A stretch of 15,435 nt of DNA from Oxalobacteraceae bacterium (lineage in GTDB: Bacteria > Pseudomonadota > Gammaproteobacteria > Burkholderiales > Burkholderiaceae_D). This document shows, piece after piece, positions 1-5,983 of this stretch. A program made the translations under genes and the position numbers. Below the pieces are notes generated by a model. It saw nothing but the letters and a program-made list of their open reading frames with translations, had not been told where the DNA came from and made no database searches. Position 1 is the stretch's first letter. Each line of letters starts with the position of its first letter. The stretch lies in NCBI GenBank assembly GCA_947487325.1, contig CANKWG010000028.1, forward strand, positions 1 through 15,435. The letters are read 5' to 3'.

Positions 1-396
1 TTCAGCTTCGGCGGGAGTGCGGCCCAAGGGCGCATCCACGAAGTGCATGCCCCGCTCGGCGGCGGCTTGCGCTAATGCCAGCGTGGAGACGGGGTTGGAG
101 GTCGAGCTGTCGATGACGATCAGTCCCTGTTTATTGGCGGCGAAGATACCGTCAGGGCCGTGCATCAGCGCTTCGACTTGCGGCGAGCCGGTCACGCACA
201 GCAGCACGATATCGCACTGCATTGCGACTTCCCGTGCGGTGGCTGCTTCGGTTGCCCCCAGTTGCTTGAGGCGCTCGACGGGTTCGCGGTTGCGGTGTCC
301 CATGATCACCAGCGAGTAGCCCTTGGACACGATGTTCTTGGCCATGCCTGCGCCCATCAATCCAACGCCGATAAAACCGATCAAAGGCTTGTTCAT
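1..396 (-). CDS. NAD(P)-dependent 3-hydroxyacid dehydrogenase (3-hydroxyisobutyrate / tartronate-semialdehyde reductase family), 3' end outside window
   Basis: Only the first 132 codons lie in the window; the gene runs off the left edge on the minus strand. The N-terminus is a Rossmann fold with a GxGxxG loop (G10, G12, G15 in GFIGVGLMGAGMAKN), a second-strand segment with HRNRE (basic residues that could favour NADPH), an IDSST motif at 95-99 and DAPLGRTP at 121-128. That last segment replaces the usual DAPVSGG substrate-binding motif, so this is a side branch of the family rather than a canonical GarR, GlxR or MmsB. The family reversibly reduces 3-oxoacids or semialdehydes to 3-hydroxyacids in the cytoplasm. 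The ATG at 396 is preceded by a strong AGGGGGGA ribosome binding site (401-408). It is divergent from a sugar-acid dehydratase gene, which suggests, but does not prove, a role in the same catabolic route. The substrate cannot be read from this fragment. Confidence 0.88.
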   Translation of the reverse strand, partial: MNKPLIGFIGVGLMGAGMAKNIVSKGYSLVIMGHRNREPVERLKQLGATEAATAREVAMQCDIVLLCVTGSPQVEALMHGPDGIFAANKQGLIVIDSSTSNPVSTLALAQAAAERGMHFVDAPLGRTPAEAE

Positions 397-419
397 TACT
401 TCCCCCCTGTTTTGTTTAT

Positions 420-425
420 TTTATA
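420..425 (-). promoter_or_regulatory. Candidate -10 element for the minus-strand dehydrogenase
   Basis: On the minus strand, TATAAA is followed about 12 bases downstream by the AGGGGGGA ribosome binding site and then the ATG at 396. The position suits a sigma-70 promoter with a short leader. No good -35 lies 16-18 bases upstream (the match there is TGAAGC), so this rests on the -10 alone and an activator may be needed. Confidence 0.35.
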
Positions 426-480
426 AATCTCTGCGTGCCAATGCTTCACGCAAGTTTGACACATCCGTCTCGCGGGCCCA

Positions 481-527
481 GGTCTATCAGGACCCTAGGG
501 TCAAATGCTGACCACGCCGCGCTGACC
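481..527. promoter_or_regulatory. Cluster of GGTCA/TGACC half-sites, candidate operator between divergent genes
   Basis: This 47-bp stretch contains GGTC (481-484), a perfect 12-bp palindrome GACCCTAGGGTC (491-502), GGTCA (499-503) facing TGACC (509-513) across a 5-bp spacer, and another TGACC (523-527). The last two sites lie in a 14-bp direct repeat of GCTGACC. The cluster sits in the only substantial gap between the divergent dehydrogenase and dehydratase genes and touches the likely -35 of the dehydratase promoter. That placement suits a transcription factor controlling one or both genes. The regulator is not encoded in the window and I do not recognise the motif as a named operator. Confidence 0.45.
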
Positions 528-536
528 CGCTAGAAT
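508..536 (+). promoter_or_regulatory. Candidate sigma-70 promoter of the IlvD/Edd dehydratase
   Basis: CTGACC (508-513) and TAGAAT (531-536) are separated by 17 bases, matching the sigma-70 consensus at 4 of 6 and 5 of 6 positions. Transcription would start near 543, giving a leader of about 125 bases. The -35 is also one of the TGACC half-sites, so a bound factor could compete with or contact RNA polymerase here. Confidence 0.45.
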
Positions 537-630
537 GTCTTAAAGAAACTTTTACAAAATGCCGCTGGTGTTGTTGGGGTCGTCCCGCCAGCAATCGCGG
601 CGCAGATTTTGTGAGAAGCTCAATAACAAA

Positions 631-651
631 TCGGCCGCGGCAGCGGTCCGA
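631..651 (+). promoter_or_regulatory. Hairpin just upstream of the dehydratase ribosome binding site
   Basis: TCGGCCG (631-637) can pair with CGG-T-CCGA (644-651) with a single bulged T and a 6-base loop. It ends 4 bases before the AGGGGGAAGA ribosome binding site (656-665) of the gene starting at 668. It could affect translation or simply be chance GC-rich structure; there is no comparative evidence in the window. Confidence 0.25.
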
Positions 652-667
652 ATTCAGGGGGAAGACA

Positions 668-2452
668 ATGCAGCAAAAGAAAAGCAAGCTGCGCTCGCGC
701 GCATGGTTCGACAATGCCGACAATCCGGGCATGACCGCGCTCTATCTTGAGCGTTGCATGAACTACGGCCTCACCCTTGAGGAATTACGCGACAGCGGCA
801 AGCCCATCATCGGCATTGCGCAGACCGGCAGCGATCTCTCGCCGTGTAATCGGCATCACCTTGATCTTGCCGTTCGCGTGAAAGAAGGCATACGCGACGC
901 GGGTGGTATACCGATCGAGTTTCCAGTGCATCCGATACAAGAGACCACCAAGCGACCGACAGCGGCATTGGATCGCAATCTCACCTACCTCGGTTTGGTC
1001 GAAGTACTTTTCGGTTATCCGCTGGATGGCGTGGTGCTGACGACTGGCTGCGACAAAACCACACCTGCCATGCTCATGGGTGCAGCCAGTGTCGATCTGC
1101 CGGCGATCGTGCTCTCGGGCGGTCCTATGCTCAATGGGTATTACAAGAATGCGCGTGCGGGTTCGGGCACGGTGATCTGGCATGCGCGCGAAGAAATGGC
1201 CGCTGGAAAAATTAACTACGATGAGTTTCTGGAAATGGTCGCCAGCTCGGCGCCGTCCATCGGTCATTGCAACAGCATGGGCACGGCGCTGTCCATGAAT
1301 GGACTTGCTGAGGCCTTGGGTATGTCCTTGCCCGGTTGCGCTGCGATACCTGCGCCTTATCGTGAGCGTCCGCAAATGGCCTATCGCACCGGCCGCCGCA
1401 TCGTCGATATGGTGCATGAAGATTTACGCCCTTCAAAAATTATGACCCGTGCTGCGTTCGAGAATGCCATCGTCGCTGCAAGTGCGCTGGGCGGTTCTTC
1501 CAACTGCCCGCCACACATCAATGCGATCGCGAGACACATGGGTGTTCCGCTGGAATTGAGCGACTGGGACACTATCGGCTACAAAATTCCATTGCTGGTC
1601 AACTGCATGCCCGCCGGTGAGTATCTGGGCGAAGAATTCCATCGTGCCGGTGGCGTCCCCGCCGTCATGCATGAGCTGCTGAACGCGAAAAAGCTGCATT
1701 CTGAAGCGCTGACGGTGTCAGGACAGACCATCGGCGAATGCTATGCGAACACGCCTATATCGAATGAAGATGTCATACGACCTTATGACAAGCCGCTGCA
1801 ACAGGAGGCTGGTTTTGCGGTCTTGTCTGGGAATCTCTTTGACGCGGCTGTGATGAAGACATCGGTGATCTCGGCCGCTTTCCGCAAGCGCTATCTTGAA
1901 AAACCAGATGATCCCGGTGCCTTTGAAGGTCGGGCAATTGTGTTCGAGGGTACTGAGGATTATCACGAGCGTATCAACGATCCTTCGCTCAATATCGATG
2001 CGGACTCCATTCTTTTCATGCGCGGTGTTGGACCGGTTGGCTATCCGGGCGCAGCCGAGGTCGTTAACATGCTGCCGCCCGATTCACTGGTCAGGCAAGG
2101 TATCAATCTTTTGCCTTGTGTCGGTGATGGTCGTCAGTCCGGTACTTCCGGCAGCCCATCCGTGTTGAATGCGTCACCCGAGTCCGCTGTCGGTGGTGGT
2201 CTGGCCTACTTGCAGACGGGAGATCGTGTGCGTTTCGATTTGAATCGCCGCACCGCCAATGCGCTGGTGAGCGAAGAAGAATGGGCAGCGCGCAAGGCGG
2301 CCTGGACGCCGCCTGAGCTCGTCAATCAGACGCCCTGGCAGGCGCTGCACCGGCAATTCGTGGGTCAGCTCGACAAAGGTGGTTGCCTTGATTTTGCGGT
2401 GGATTATCAGCGGATCTCCACGACCTTTGGTGTGCCGCGGGATAATCACTAA
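668..2452 (+). CDS. xylD: IlvD/Edd family dehydratase, D-xylonate dehydratase type
   Basis: A 594-residue sugar-acid dehydratase that would remove water from an aldonic acid (D-xylonate to 2-keto-3-deoxy-xylonate if the assignment holds), using an Fe-S cluster and Mg. The three cluster cysteines are C60 (SDLSPCN), C128 (GCDKTTP) and C201 (GHCNSMGTA). K130 is the lysine carbamylated in this family, and the C-terminal serine region is DGRQSGTSGS (487-496). As I recall it, Caulobacter XylD shares WFDN, MTALYLER, GKPIIGIAQTGSD and IPAPYRER, and is much closer than IlvD or Edd, though substrate cannot be proven by eye. The frame stays open back to an ATG at 611, but the ATG at 668 has the ribosome binding site and the family-typical N-terminus, so I start there. 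It is divergent from a hydroxyacid dehydrogenase gene and ends 13 bases from a convergent gene. Confidence 0.85.
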   Translation: MQQKKSKLRSRAWFDNADNPGMTALYLERCMNYGLTLEELRDSGKPIIGIAQTGSDLSPCNRHHLDLAVRVKEGIRDAGGIPIEFPVHPIQETTKRPTAALDRNLTYLGLVEVLFGYPLDGVVLTTGCDKTTPAMLMGAASVDLPAIVLSGGPMLNGYYKNARAGSGTVIWHAREEMAAGKINYDEFLEMVASSAPSIGHCNSMGTALSMNGLAEALGMSLPGCAAIPAPYRERPQMAYRTGRRIVDMVHEDLRPSKIMTRAAFENAIVAASALGGSSNCPPHINAIARHMGVPLELSDWDTIGYKIPLLVNCMPAGEYLGEEFHRAGGVPAVMHELLNAKKLHSEALTVSGQTIGECYANTPISNEDVIRPYDKPLQQEAGFAVLSGNLFDAAVMKTSVISAAFRKRYLEKPDDPGAFEGRAIVFEGTEDYHERINDPSLNIDADSILFMRGVGPVGYPGAAEVVNMLPPDSLVRQGINLLPCVGDGRQSGTSGSPSVLNASPESAVGGGLAYLQTGDRVRFDLNRRTANALVSEEEWAARKAAWTPPELVNQTPWQALHRQFVGQLDKGGCLDFAVDYQRISTTFGVPRDNH

Positions 2453-2457
2453 TCGGT

Positions 2458-2490
2458 ACTGATCGTCATTGACAATCAGTGCGATATTTT
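2458..2490 (+). terminator. Candidate terminator between convergent genes
   Basis: ACTGATcGTC (2458-2467) can fold onto GACaATCAGT (2471-2480) around an ATT loop, with one C-A mismatch. On the plus strand it is followed by GCGATATTTTT, with the T run at 2486-2490. It sits immediately after the dehydratase stop codon and overlaps the stop codon of the convergent DUF4124 gene. The U tract starts several bases after the stem, so it may be inefficient. Confidence 0.45.
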
Positions 2491-2909
2491 TCTGCTGCGC
2501 GCCGCGCCATTTTGCGGGCCTTGGCCTGTTCAGTCAGAGGTGCCTCGCGCAAATCTTCTTCGCGCCATTTTAGTTGCAGCGCGAGTGATTTGCACTTGCG
2601 CTCTCGTGCCGCCGCGCCGCGTGCAGATAGATCGCGTATCTGCTTATCCTGCCGTTCGCGCTGTTCTCGGATGGCTTGTAATTTTTCAACTTCTTTTTTT
2701 TCGCGCGCAAGCGATTTTTCATCGGGCTTTTCTTCTGCACTGCGCGACTTCTGAGGCACTGTCACTGAGAGCTGTTGTCCATCGCAGGGAATATCGGTAT
2801 ACGTAACCACACCAGCCTGCTCGCATTTGTATACAGCTGACGCGGGAGAAGTGAAAAAAGATAGGAATAAAACGATAGCCGCCAATGCGGCAGTATTCAT
2901 TGCATTCAT
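2466..2909 (-). CDS. DUF4124 domain-containing exported protein
   Basis: A 147-residue small envelope protein of unknown function. Residues 1-25 are a Sec signal peptide with a hydrophobic core and an ASA cleavage site. The mature protein opens with VYKCEQAGVVTYTDIPCDGQ, the typical DUF4124 start: an aromatic-Lys-Cys followed by Gly-x-x-Tyr-Thr-Asp-x-Pro-Cys, with C29 and C42 able to form a disulfide in the periplasm. Residues 55-147 are rich in Lys, Glu, Arg and Gln and probably form long helices or coiled coil, with two further cysteines (in RKCKS and at the C-terminal TDCQ). The ATG at 2909 is chosen because AGAGG lies 5 bases upstream; an ATG three codons later is possible. It is last in the wrbA operon, 44 bases after the FAD-oxidase stop codon, and may merely be co-transcribed. 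Confidence 0.85.
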   Translation of the reverse strand: MNAMNTAALAAIVLFLSFFTSPASAVYKCEQAGVVTYTDIPCDGQQLSVTVPQKSRSAEEKPDEKSLAREKKEVEKLQAIREQRERQDKQIRDLSARGAAARERKCKSLALQLKWREEDLREAPLTEQAKARKMARRAAEKYRTDCQ

Positions 2910-2953
2910 CAGAGCCTCTTGAACGGGAATTCCGAGCTAGGGGTCTGTGGAAT

Positions 2954-4360
2954 TCAGAGCACCTTGCCAGGATTCATCAGGTTAAGCGGATCGAGTGCCC
3001 GCTTGATTGCCACCATCATGTTCAGTTCTGTCTCGGATTTGTAGCGCTTGATCTCTTCGCGCTTCAATGCACCCAGACCGTGCTCGGCTGAGATAGATCC
3101 ATCATACGCATGCACCTTGTCATGCACGAGCTGATTGATCGCTGCTTGATGCTGAAGAAAATCGTCATCATTGTGCCCCAAAGGTGCGGACACGTTGTAA
3201 TGCAGGTTGCCGTCACCTAGGTGGCCAAAGGTCACCATACGACTAGCCGGGAATTTCTGTTGCAATAACGCGTCAGTCTCTTCAATGAAGTCGGCAAGGC
3301 GCGAGACCGGCACGGCAATATCGTGCTTGATGTTTTTACCTTCAGCCGCCTGTGCCATCGAAATATGCTCGCGCAATTGCCACATTGCCTGCGATTGCGA
3401 CAGCGAGCTCGCCACCACCGCATCCTGAATCAGTCCACGCTCCATCGCATCGGCGGCCAACGCTTCGAGCATTGCAGTAGCGTGGGATTCCGACTCGGCA
3501 TCGGACAGTTCTAGCAAAACATACTGCGCATGAGGCTCGCGGAAAGGCGAGTGCAGCGCAGGGAAATGTTTTTCGACCAGCTGCAGGCAGAACGCTGACA
3601 TCAATTCAAAACCGGTCAGGGCAGCATCGCAGCGTTGCTGCGCAAGCGATAACAGCGAGAGCGCATCACGCGGGTGACGCAGTGCGAACAGCGCCGTGAG
3701 TCTGGCGGCAGGTTGCGCATACAATTTCAGGACGGCAGCGGTGATGATGCCCAGCGTGCCCTCTGCGCCAATGAACAAATCTCTCAGGTCATAGCCAGTG
3801 TTGTCCTTGCGCAGTCCGCGCAGACCATCCCAGATTTCACCCTGGGGTGTGACCACTTCCAGTCCCAGTGTCAATTCACGCATCGTTCCATAGCGCAGCA
3901 CCGCGGTACCACCAGCATTGGTCGATAGATTGCCGCCTATGGTGCAGCTACCCTCGGAGGCCAGCGAGAGCGGAAAAAGACGATGTGTATCGGCTGCTGC
4001 GTCCTGCACATGCTGGAGCAGACATCCAGCTTCTGCAGTCAGGGTGTTGTTGATGGCGTCGATACCGCGTATGCGGTTCAGGCGTGCGAGCGACAAGACA
4101 ATCGCGCTGCCACTCCCGTCGGGCACACTGCCGAGTACCAGCCCCGTGTTACCGCCCTGAGGCACGATGGGAACCTTATTTGCGACACACAGCTTCACAA
4201 TGGCCGCGACTTCATTGGTACTGCCCGGCCGGATCACCGCTTGCGCGCGGCCAGTGAAACGACCGCGCCAGTCAGTCAGATATCGCGCCATGTCGTCGCC
4301 GGTCAGCACATTCGCGGGACCGACGACGTTAATGCATTGCGTGATGAAATCAGGATTCAT
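2954..4360 (-). CDS. FAD-linked D-2-hydroxyacid dehydrogenase (GlcD / D-2-hydroxyglutarate dehydrogenase-like)
   Basis: A 468-residue single-chain flavoprotein of the PCMH FAD family that oxidises a D-2-hydroxyacid (glycolate, D-lactate or D-2-hydroxyglutarate class) to the 2-oxoacid. The FAD domain carries PQGGNTGL (67-74), GGNLSTNAGG (142-151), the DNTGYDL helix (186-192) and IGAEGTLGI (197-205). The C-terminal oxidase domain has FGHLGDGNLHYN (378-389; H380 and H387) and SAEHGLG (424-430; E426, H427), the metal- and substrate-binding histidines of the D2HGDH branch, and ends with the usual LDPLNLMNPGKVL. No glcE or glcF partner is nearby, so the one-subunit D2HGDH type fits better than the three-subunit glycolate oxidase. 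The start is ATG 4360; a GTG directly before it (4363) is also possible. Either start overlaps the end of the DUF2069 gene, suggesting translational coupling. Confidence 0.88.
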   Translation of the reverse strand: MNPDFITQCINVVGPANVLTGDDMARYLTDWRGRFTGRAQAVIRPGSTNEVAAIVKLCVANKVPIVPQGGNTGLVLGSVPDGSGSAIVLSLARLNRIRGIDAINNTLTAEAGCLLQHVQDAAADTHRLFPLSLASEGSCTIGGNLSTNAGGTAVLRYGTMRELTLGLEVVTPQGEIWDGLRGLRKDNTGYDLRDLFIGAEGTLGIITAAVLKLYAQPAARLTALFALRHPRDALSLLSLAQQRCDAALTGFELMSAFCLQLVEKHFPALHSPFREPHAQYVLLELSDAESESHATAMLEALAADAMERGLIQDAVVASSLSQSQAMWQLREHISMAQAAEGKNIKHDIAVPVSRLADFIEETDALLQQKFPASRMVTFGHLGDGNLHYNVSAPLGHNDDDFLQHQAAINQLVHDKVHAYDGSISAEHGLGALKREEIKRYKSETELNMMVAIKRALDPLNLMNPGKVL

Positions 4361-4772
4361 CACTCGTTGCAGGTTTTTGACCTGCTGCTTTTTGTATGGC
4401 CTCGCTGGCTAATTGTTTGGCGGCGCGCTTGTAGGGTCTGAGAAAGAAAATCGCGCAAAAGAAAAACACGGTCGAGAAAAGTATTTCCAGCGACGCGAGC
4501 AGCTGCGACATGCCGCGCTCGCTCCAGGCGCGTACGACACCTTCGGTGAAATACAGCAATATCATCATCGAGGCCCACTGCATGGTGTAGATGTTGCGGC
4601 GTATCGTGCCCGACAAGGGCAGTAACAACGGCAGCGCCTTGATGATCATCCAAGAGCCACCGGGGCGCAGCGGCGCAAGAACCAGTTCCCACAAGATGCA
4701 CAGCACCAATAGTCCGAGCAAGCTGGTGACAGCCAGCCGGTGTAGCAGGTCGGAGCGATCAGGTTGCGTCAT
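4350..4772 (-). CDS. DUF2069 inner-membrane protein
   Basis: A 140-residue integral membrane protein of the proteobacterial DUF2069 family; function unknown. About four hydrophobic helices are visible, near 11-34, 41-56, 62-77 and 90-111. The family hallmarks are present: WELVLAPLRPGGSW, IKALPLLLPL, and YTMQWASMMILLYFTEGVVR followed by a Trp-Ser-Glu-Arg-Gly loop. The C-terminal 30 residues are basic and polar and probably cytoplasmic. Its ATG overlaps the wrbA stop as ATGA (4769-4772), and its 3' end overlaps the FAD-oxidase start, so it is the middle of a tightly coupled operon. The pairing with WrbA is one I have seen in other betaproteobacteria, but it gives no clear function. Confidence 0.9.
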   Translation of the reverse strand: MTQPDRSDLLHRLAVTSLLGLLVLCILWELVLAPLRPGGSWMIIKALPLLLPLSGTIRRNIYTMQWASMMILLYFTEGVVRAWSERGMSQLLASLEILFSTVFFFCAIFFLRPYKRAAKQLASEAIQKAAGQKPATSDES

Positions 4773-5374
4773 GATTGGAGTTTCTTCGCGGTTGTTGCGA
4801 GTCGCTTGCCCAGCGCAATCGCGAGTGCGCGAGTGTCGTCGCTGATGGTTTTGTCACCCGAGATACCAGACCAGTGTGTCGCACCGTACGGTGATCCGCC
4901 ATTTTCGGTCGTCATCAGTGCCGGTTCGCTGTAAGGCAGGCCAAGCATCAGCATGCCATGGTGAAGCAGAGGCAGCATCATGGACAGCAGGGTTGATTCT
5001 TGTCCGCCGTGCAGACTGCCCGTCGATGTAAACACACACGCCGGCTTACCTGCTAGCGCGCCGGATAACCACTGAGCGCTGCTGCCATCGATAAAATATT
5101 TGAGGGGGGCAGCCATGTTGCCAAAGCGCGTGGGCGATCCCAGTGCCAGACCAGCGCAGTTCTCTAGATCAGCTAGCTCGACATAAGGTGCACCGGAGCT
5201 TGGCACGGCAGGCTCGGTGGCTTCGCTCACCGCCGATACCGCAGGTACCGTGCGCAGCACCGCTTCACAGCCGGGAACGCTCTCGATACCTTGCGCGATC
5301 AACTCGGCCAGCTTGCGTGTTGCGCCATGTCGCGAGTAATAAAGGACCAGAATGGGTAGGGTGGGGGTGTTCAT
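4769..5374 (-). CDS. wrbA: NAD(P)H:quinone oxidoreductase, WrbA family
   Basis: A 201-residue flavodoxin-like protein, close to the family's roughly 198 residues. WrbA proteins are soluble FMN tetramers that reduce quinones by two electrons using NAD(P)H, protecting against redox cycling. The FMN phosphate loop is SRHGAT (14-19) after a LPILVLYY strand. The isoalloxazine loops are GSPTRFGNMAAPLKYFID (79-96) and STGSLHGGQEST (117-128), followed by the characteristic LHHGMLMLGLPYSE segment and GGSPYGATHWSG. Residues 41-67 are an Ala/Val/Pro/Ser-rich insert before the second FMN loop. It is first in the minus-strand operon and overlaps DUF2069 by ATGA. No Shine-Dalgarno sequence lies before the ATG; a perfect TATAAT sits only 7 bases upstream, so the mRNA may be leaderless. 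Confidence 0.93.
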   Translation of the reverse strand: MNTPTLPILVLYYSRHGATRKLAELIAQGIESVPGCEAVLRTVPAVSAVSEATEPAVPSSGAPYVELADLENCAGLALGSPTRFGNMAAPLKYFIDGSSAQWLSGALAGKPACVFTSTGSLHGGQESTLLSMMLPLLHHGMLMLGLPYSEPALMTTENGGSPYGATHWSGISGDKTISDDTRALAIALGKRLATTAKKLQS

Positions 5375-5380
5375 GCTTGG

Positions 5381-5387
5381 TATTATA
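5381..5387. promoter_or_regulatory. Symmetric -10 element shared by wrbA and yihY
   Basis: TATTATA reads as TATAAT on the minus strand (5387-5382) and TATTAT on the plus strand (5381-5386). The minus-strand copy is perfect and lies 7 bases before the wrbA ATG; the plus-strand copy would start transcription near 5393, about 20 bases before the yihY ATG at 5414. Neither direction has a convincing -35. The 39-bp gap leaves room for little else. Confidence 0.45.
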
Positions 5388-5413
5388 GGGCGCTTTAGTT
5401 TCTAATTTTTCGC

Positions 5414-5983
5414 ATGCATCCATCCTCTTCATCAGGCGTTCATCGCTGGTCACGCGTACAAGTACGCGATTTGCTGCGATTCGTGCTGCGCCGTCTCCGG
5501 GAGGAGCGGCTGCCTGAGGTGGCTGGCAGCCTCACTTTTAGCACCGTGTTAGCCGTGGTGCCGGTCCTGACGATTGCTTTTGCGATCTTCACGACCTTCC
5601 CTCTGTTTACGACATTCCGAGAGTCGCTCGAGACTTATTTCGTGCAGACCCTCATGCCCAAGGGTATCGCTAACACCATCCTGGATTACCTAAGTCAGTT
5701 TTCTGCGAAAGCCAGCCGACTGTCAGCGATGGGTGCGATTGTTCTGATTGTGACGGCTGTCTTCATGTTTGGCACGGTCGACAGAACGCTCAATCGTATC
5801 TGGCGAGTACGGACGGCTCGACCTTTTGCTCAGCGCATGATCGTGTACTGGGCCGTTATGACACTTGCGCCTTTGCTGATTGGCGCATCCATGTCATTTG
5901 CCGGGGAAATCTTACCGCTCACTCGAGGGTTATCGCGTGGGTTGCCTGTACTGCGTACTGTGATTACCCTATTGTATCGATGA
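5414..5983 (+). CDS. YihY family inner-membrane protein, 5' part of a frame-split gene
   Basis: A 189-residue N-terminal half of a YihY/virulence factor BrkB-type membrane protein (a family once misnamed RNase BN); its cellular role is not settled. It starts with a basic amphipathic stretch (RDLLRFVLRRLREERL). Then come LTFSTVLAVVPVLTIAFAIF (40-59), a membrane segment around 105-121 leading into TLNRIW (125-130), and another near 142-162, all family hallmarks. The frame stops in VITLLYR just where a family member would enter its next helix; the rest of the protein continues in the -1 frame from 5980. Start ATG 5414 has no visible ribosome binding site. Together with the following frame it would make about 428 residues, a normal full length. 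A single-base deletion or sequencing error is likeliest; two coupled polypeptides are the alternative. Confidence 0.8.
   Translation: MHPSSSSGVHRWSRVQVRDLLRFVLRRLREERLPEVAGSLTFSTVLAVVPVLTIAFAIFTTFPLFTTFRESLETYFVQTLMPKGIANTILDYLSQFSAKASRLSAMGAIVLIVTAVFMFGTVDRTLNRIWRVRTARPFAQRMIVYWAVMTLAPLLIGASMSFAGEILPLTRGLSRGLPVLRTVITLLYR

Noticed and set aside
559..750. Small plus-strand frame (63 codons) overlapping the dehydratase start, possible leader peptide
   Set aside because: No ribosome binding site, runs well into the dehydratase gene out of frame, and lacks any run of regulatory amino acids.
785..1417. Long minus-strand open frame (210 codons) inside the dehydratase gene
   Set aside because: It is rich in Arg and His, has no recognisable domain and lies opposite a clearly conserved gene; it is a codon-bias shadow.
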